This document shows positions 63,689 through 64,000 of a stretch of 64,000 nucleotides of DNA, piece after piece. Within the stretch, counting starts at the first letter, position 1. Each line of letters starts with the position of its first letter. The position numbers were made by a program, and so were the translations under genes. The stretch comes from Fischerella sp. PCC 9431 (GTDB taxonomy: Bacteria > Cyanobacteriota > Cyanobacteriia > Cyanobacteriales > Nostocaceae), in the NCBI RefSeq assembly GCF_000447295.1, contig NZ_KE650771.1, positions 4,772,509-4,836,508 on the forward strand, written 5' to 3'. Under the pieces are notes generated by a model. That model did no database searches, was not told where the DNA came from, and was given only the letters and a program-made list of their open reading frames with translations.

Positions 63689-63977
63689 GAGAAACTTCAA
63701 GCTTTAAACGAGAACATTCTGGTTTCAAACAACAAACTTCGCCCTTCAAACAAGAACATTCTGGTTTCAAACAACAAACTTCAAGCTTTAAACGAGAACA
63801 TTCTGGTTTCAAACGAGAAACTTCGCCCTTCAAACAAGAACATTCTGGTTTCAAACGAGAAACTTCGCCCTTCAAACAAGAACATTCTGGTTTCAAACAA
63901 CAAACTTCGCCCTTCAAACAAGAACATTCTGGTTTCAAACAACAAACTTCGCCCTTCAAACAAGAACATTCTGGTTT
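63689..63977. repeat. 42-bp tandem repeat, about 7 copies
   Basis: Each 42-bp unit consists of two related 21-bp halves: GAACATTCTGGTTTCAAAC and AAACTTCGCCCTTCAAAC, each preceded by two or three variable bases (GA, AA, CAAC). GAACATTCTGGTTT begins at 63712 and recurs exactly every 42 bases to 63964, seven times. Because 42 is divisible by three, long frames stay open on the minus strand (14-residue repeats such as KGEVCCLKPECSCL), but I see no sign these are genes. It lies upstream of the kdpF/kdpG gene. Confidence 0.9.
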
Positions 63978-64000
63978 GGAATCCCAATCCCCAATCCCCA

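Noticed and set aside
63689..63977. CRISPR array
   Set aside because: Repeats are contiguous with no unique spacers, and no cas genes are in the window.
63630..63987. Two overlapping Cys-rich or Phe-rich minus-strand reading frames with 14-residue repeats
   Set aside because: Both frames are open only because the 42-bp repeat length is divisible by three; there is no ribosome site or domain, and both cannot be the product.

Overview
The window is chromosomal DNA from a filamentous, heterocyst-forming cyanobacterium (Nostocales). This rests on the complete nif cluster in Anabaena-type order, a heterocyst-type ferredoxin (fdxH), a nifD gene interrupted by a XisA-type excision element, frequent GCGATCGC octamers, 7-bp tandem repeats of the STRR kind, and cyanobacterial photoprotection genes (HCP/CTDH). 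I do not try to name the species. I see no tRNA, rRNA or CRISPR array.

Layout. 1-5.5 kb: the N-terminal part of an NB-ARC NTPase running off the left edge, a PIN toxin/antitoxin pair, a MacB/LolD-type ATPase overlapping a GNAT gene, a small non-coding transposon (MITE) placed exactly at the GNAT stop codon, a HAD phosphatase and queG. 5.7-7 kb: a helical carotenoid protein and its C-terminal-domain homologue, the two halves of an OCP-like photoprotection module. 7.8-11.2 kb: an anti-sigma kinase, a receiver-GAF-SpoIIE phosphatase and a NarL-type regulator. 11.9-16.5 kb: a WecG/TagA glycosyltransferase, ftsE, membrane and secreted proteins of unknown role, and a hydrogenase maturation protease (probably hupW). 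17.4-20.7 kb: a CBS-CP12 fusion, the molybdate-binding mop protein, ctaB and a FeoA-like protein.

20.9-45.7 kb is the nitrogenase cluster on the minus strand. Read 5' to 3' it runs nifB, fdxN, nifS, nifU, nifH, nifD (split), nifK, a stand-alone Mo-nitro_C protein, nifE, nifN, nifX, the NifX-associated gene, a DUF683 gene, nifW, hesA, hesB, fdxH. NifB, NifS, NifU, NifE, NifN and NifX make and carry the metal clusters. NifHDK is the enzyme and FdxH/FdxN supply electrons. nifD is broken by a 9,271-bp element bounded by exact 11-bp direct repeats (CGGAGTAATCC at 29507 and 38778). Recombination between them restores a 496-codon nifD in frame. The element carries xisA, a frameshifted AIPR (abortive-infection type) gene, an IS630-family insertion sequence, a single-chain methyltransferase-nuclease protein, and a two-piece membrane/metal-binding protein. 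The cargo therefore looks defence-like.

46.8-64 kb: a Rieske oxygenase of the PaO/Tic55 type, a peroxiredoxin-glutaredoxin fusion, a GH13 amylase with a starch-binding domain, a Kef-type antiporter with two USP domains, a GGCT-like protein, a secreted three-repeat protein, a truncated NTPase-like gene, a Ser/Thr kinase, an HD-domain protein, ureF and ureE (without ureG), a YbjN protein, a lipoate ligase-like protein and the end of a kdp operon (kdpF/kdpG, kdpC) preceded by a 42-bp tandem repeat.

All family assignments come from reading motifs; no database search was run.
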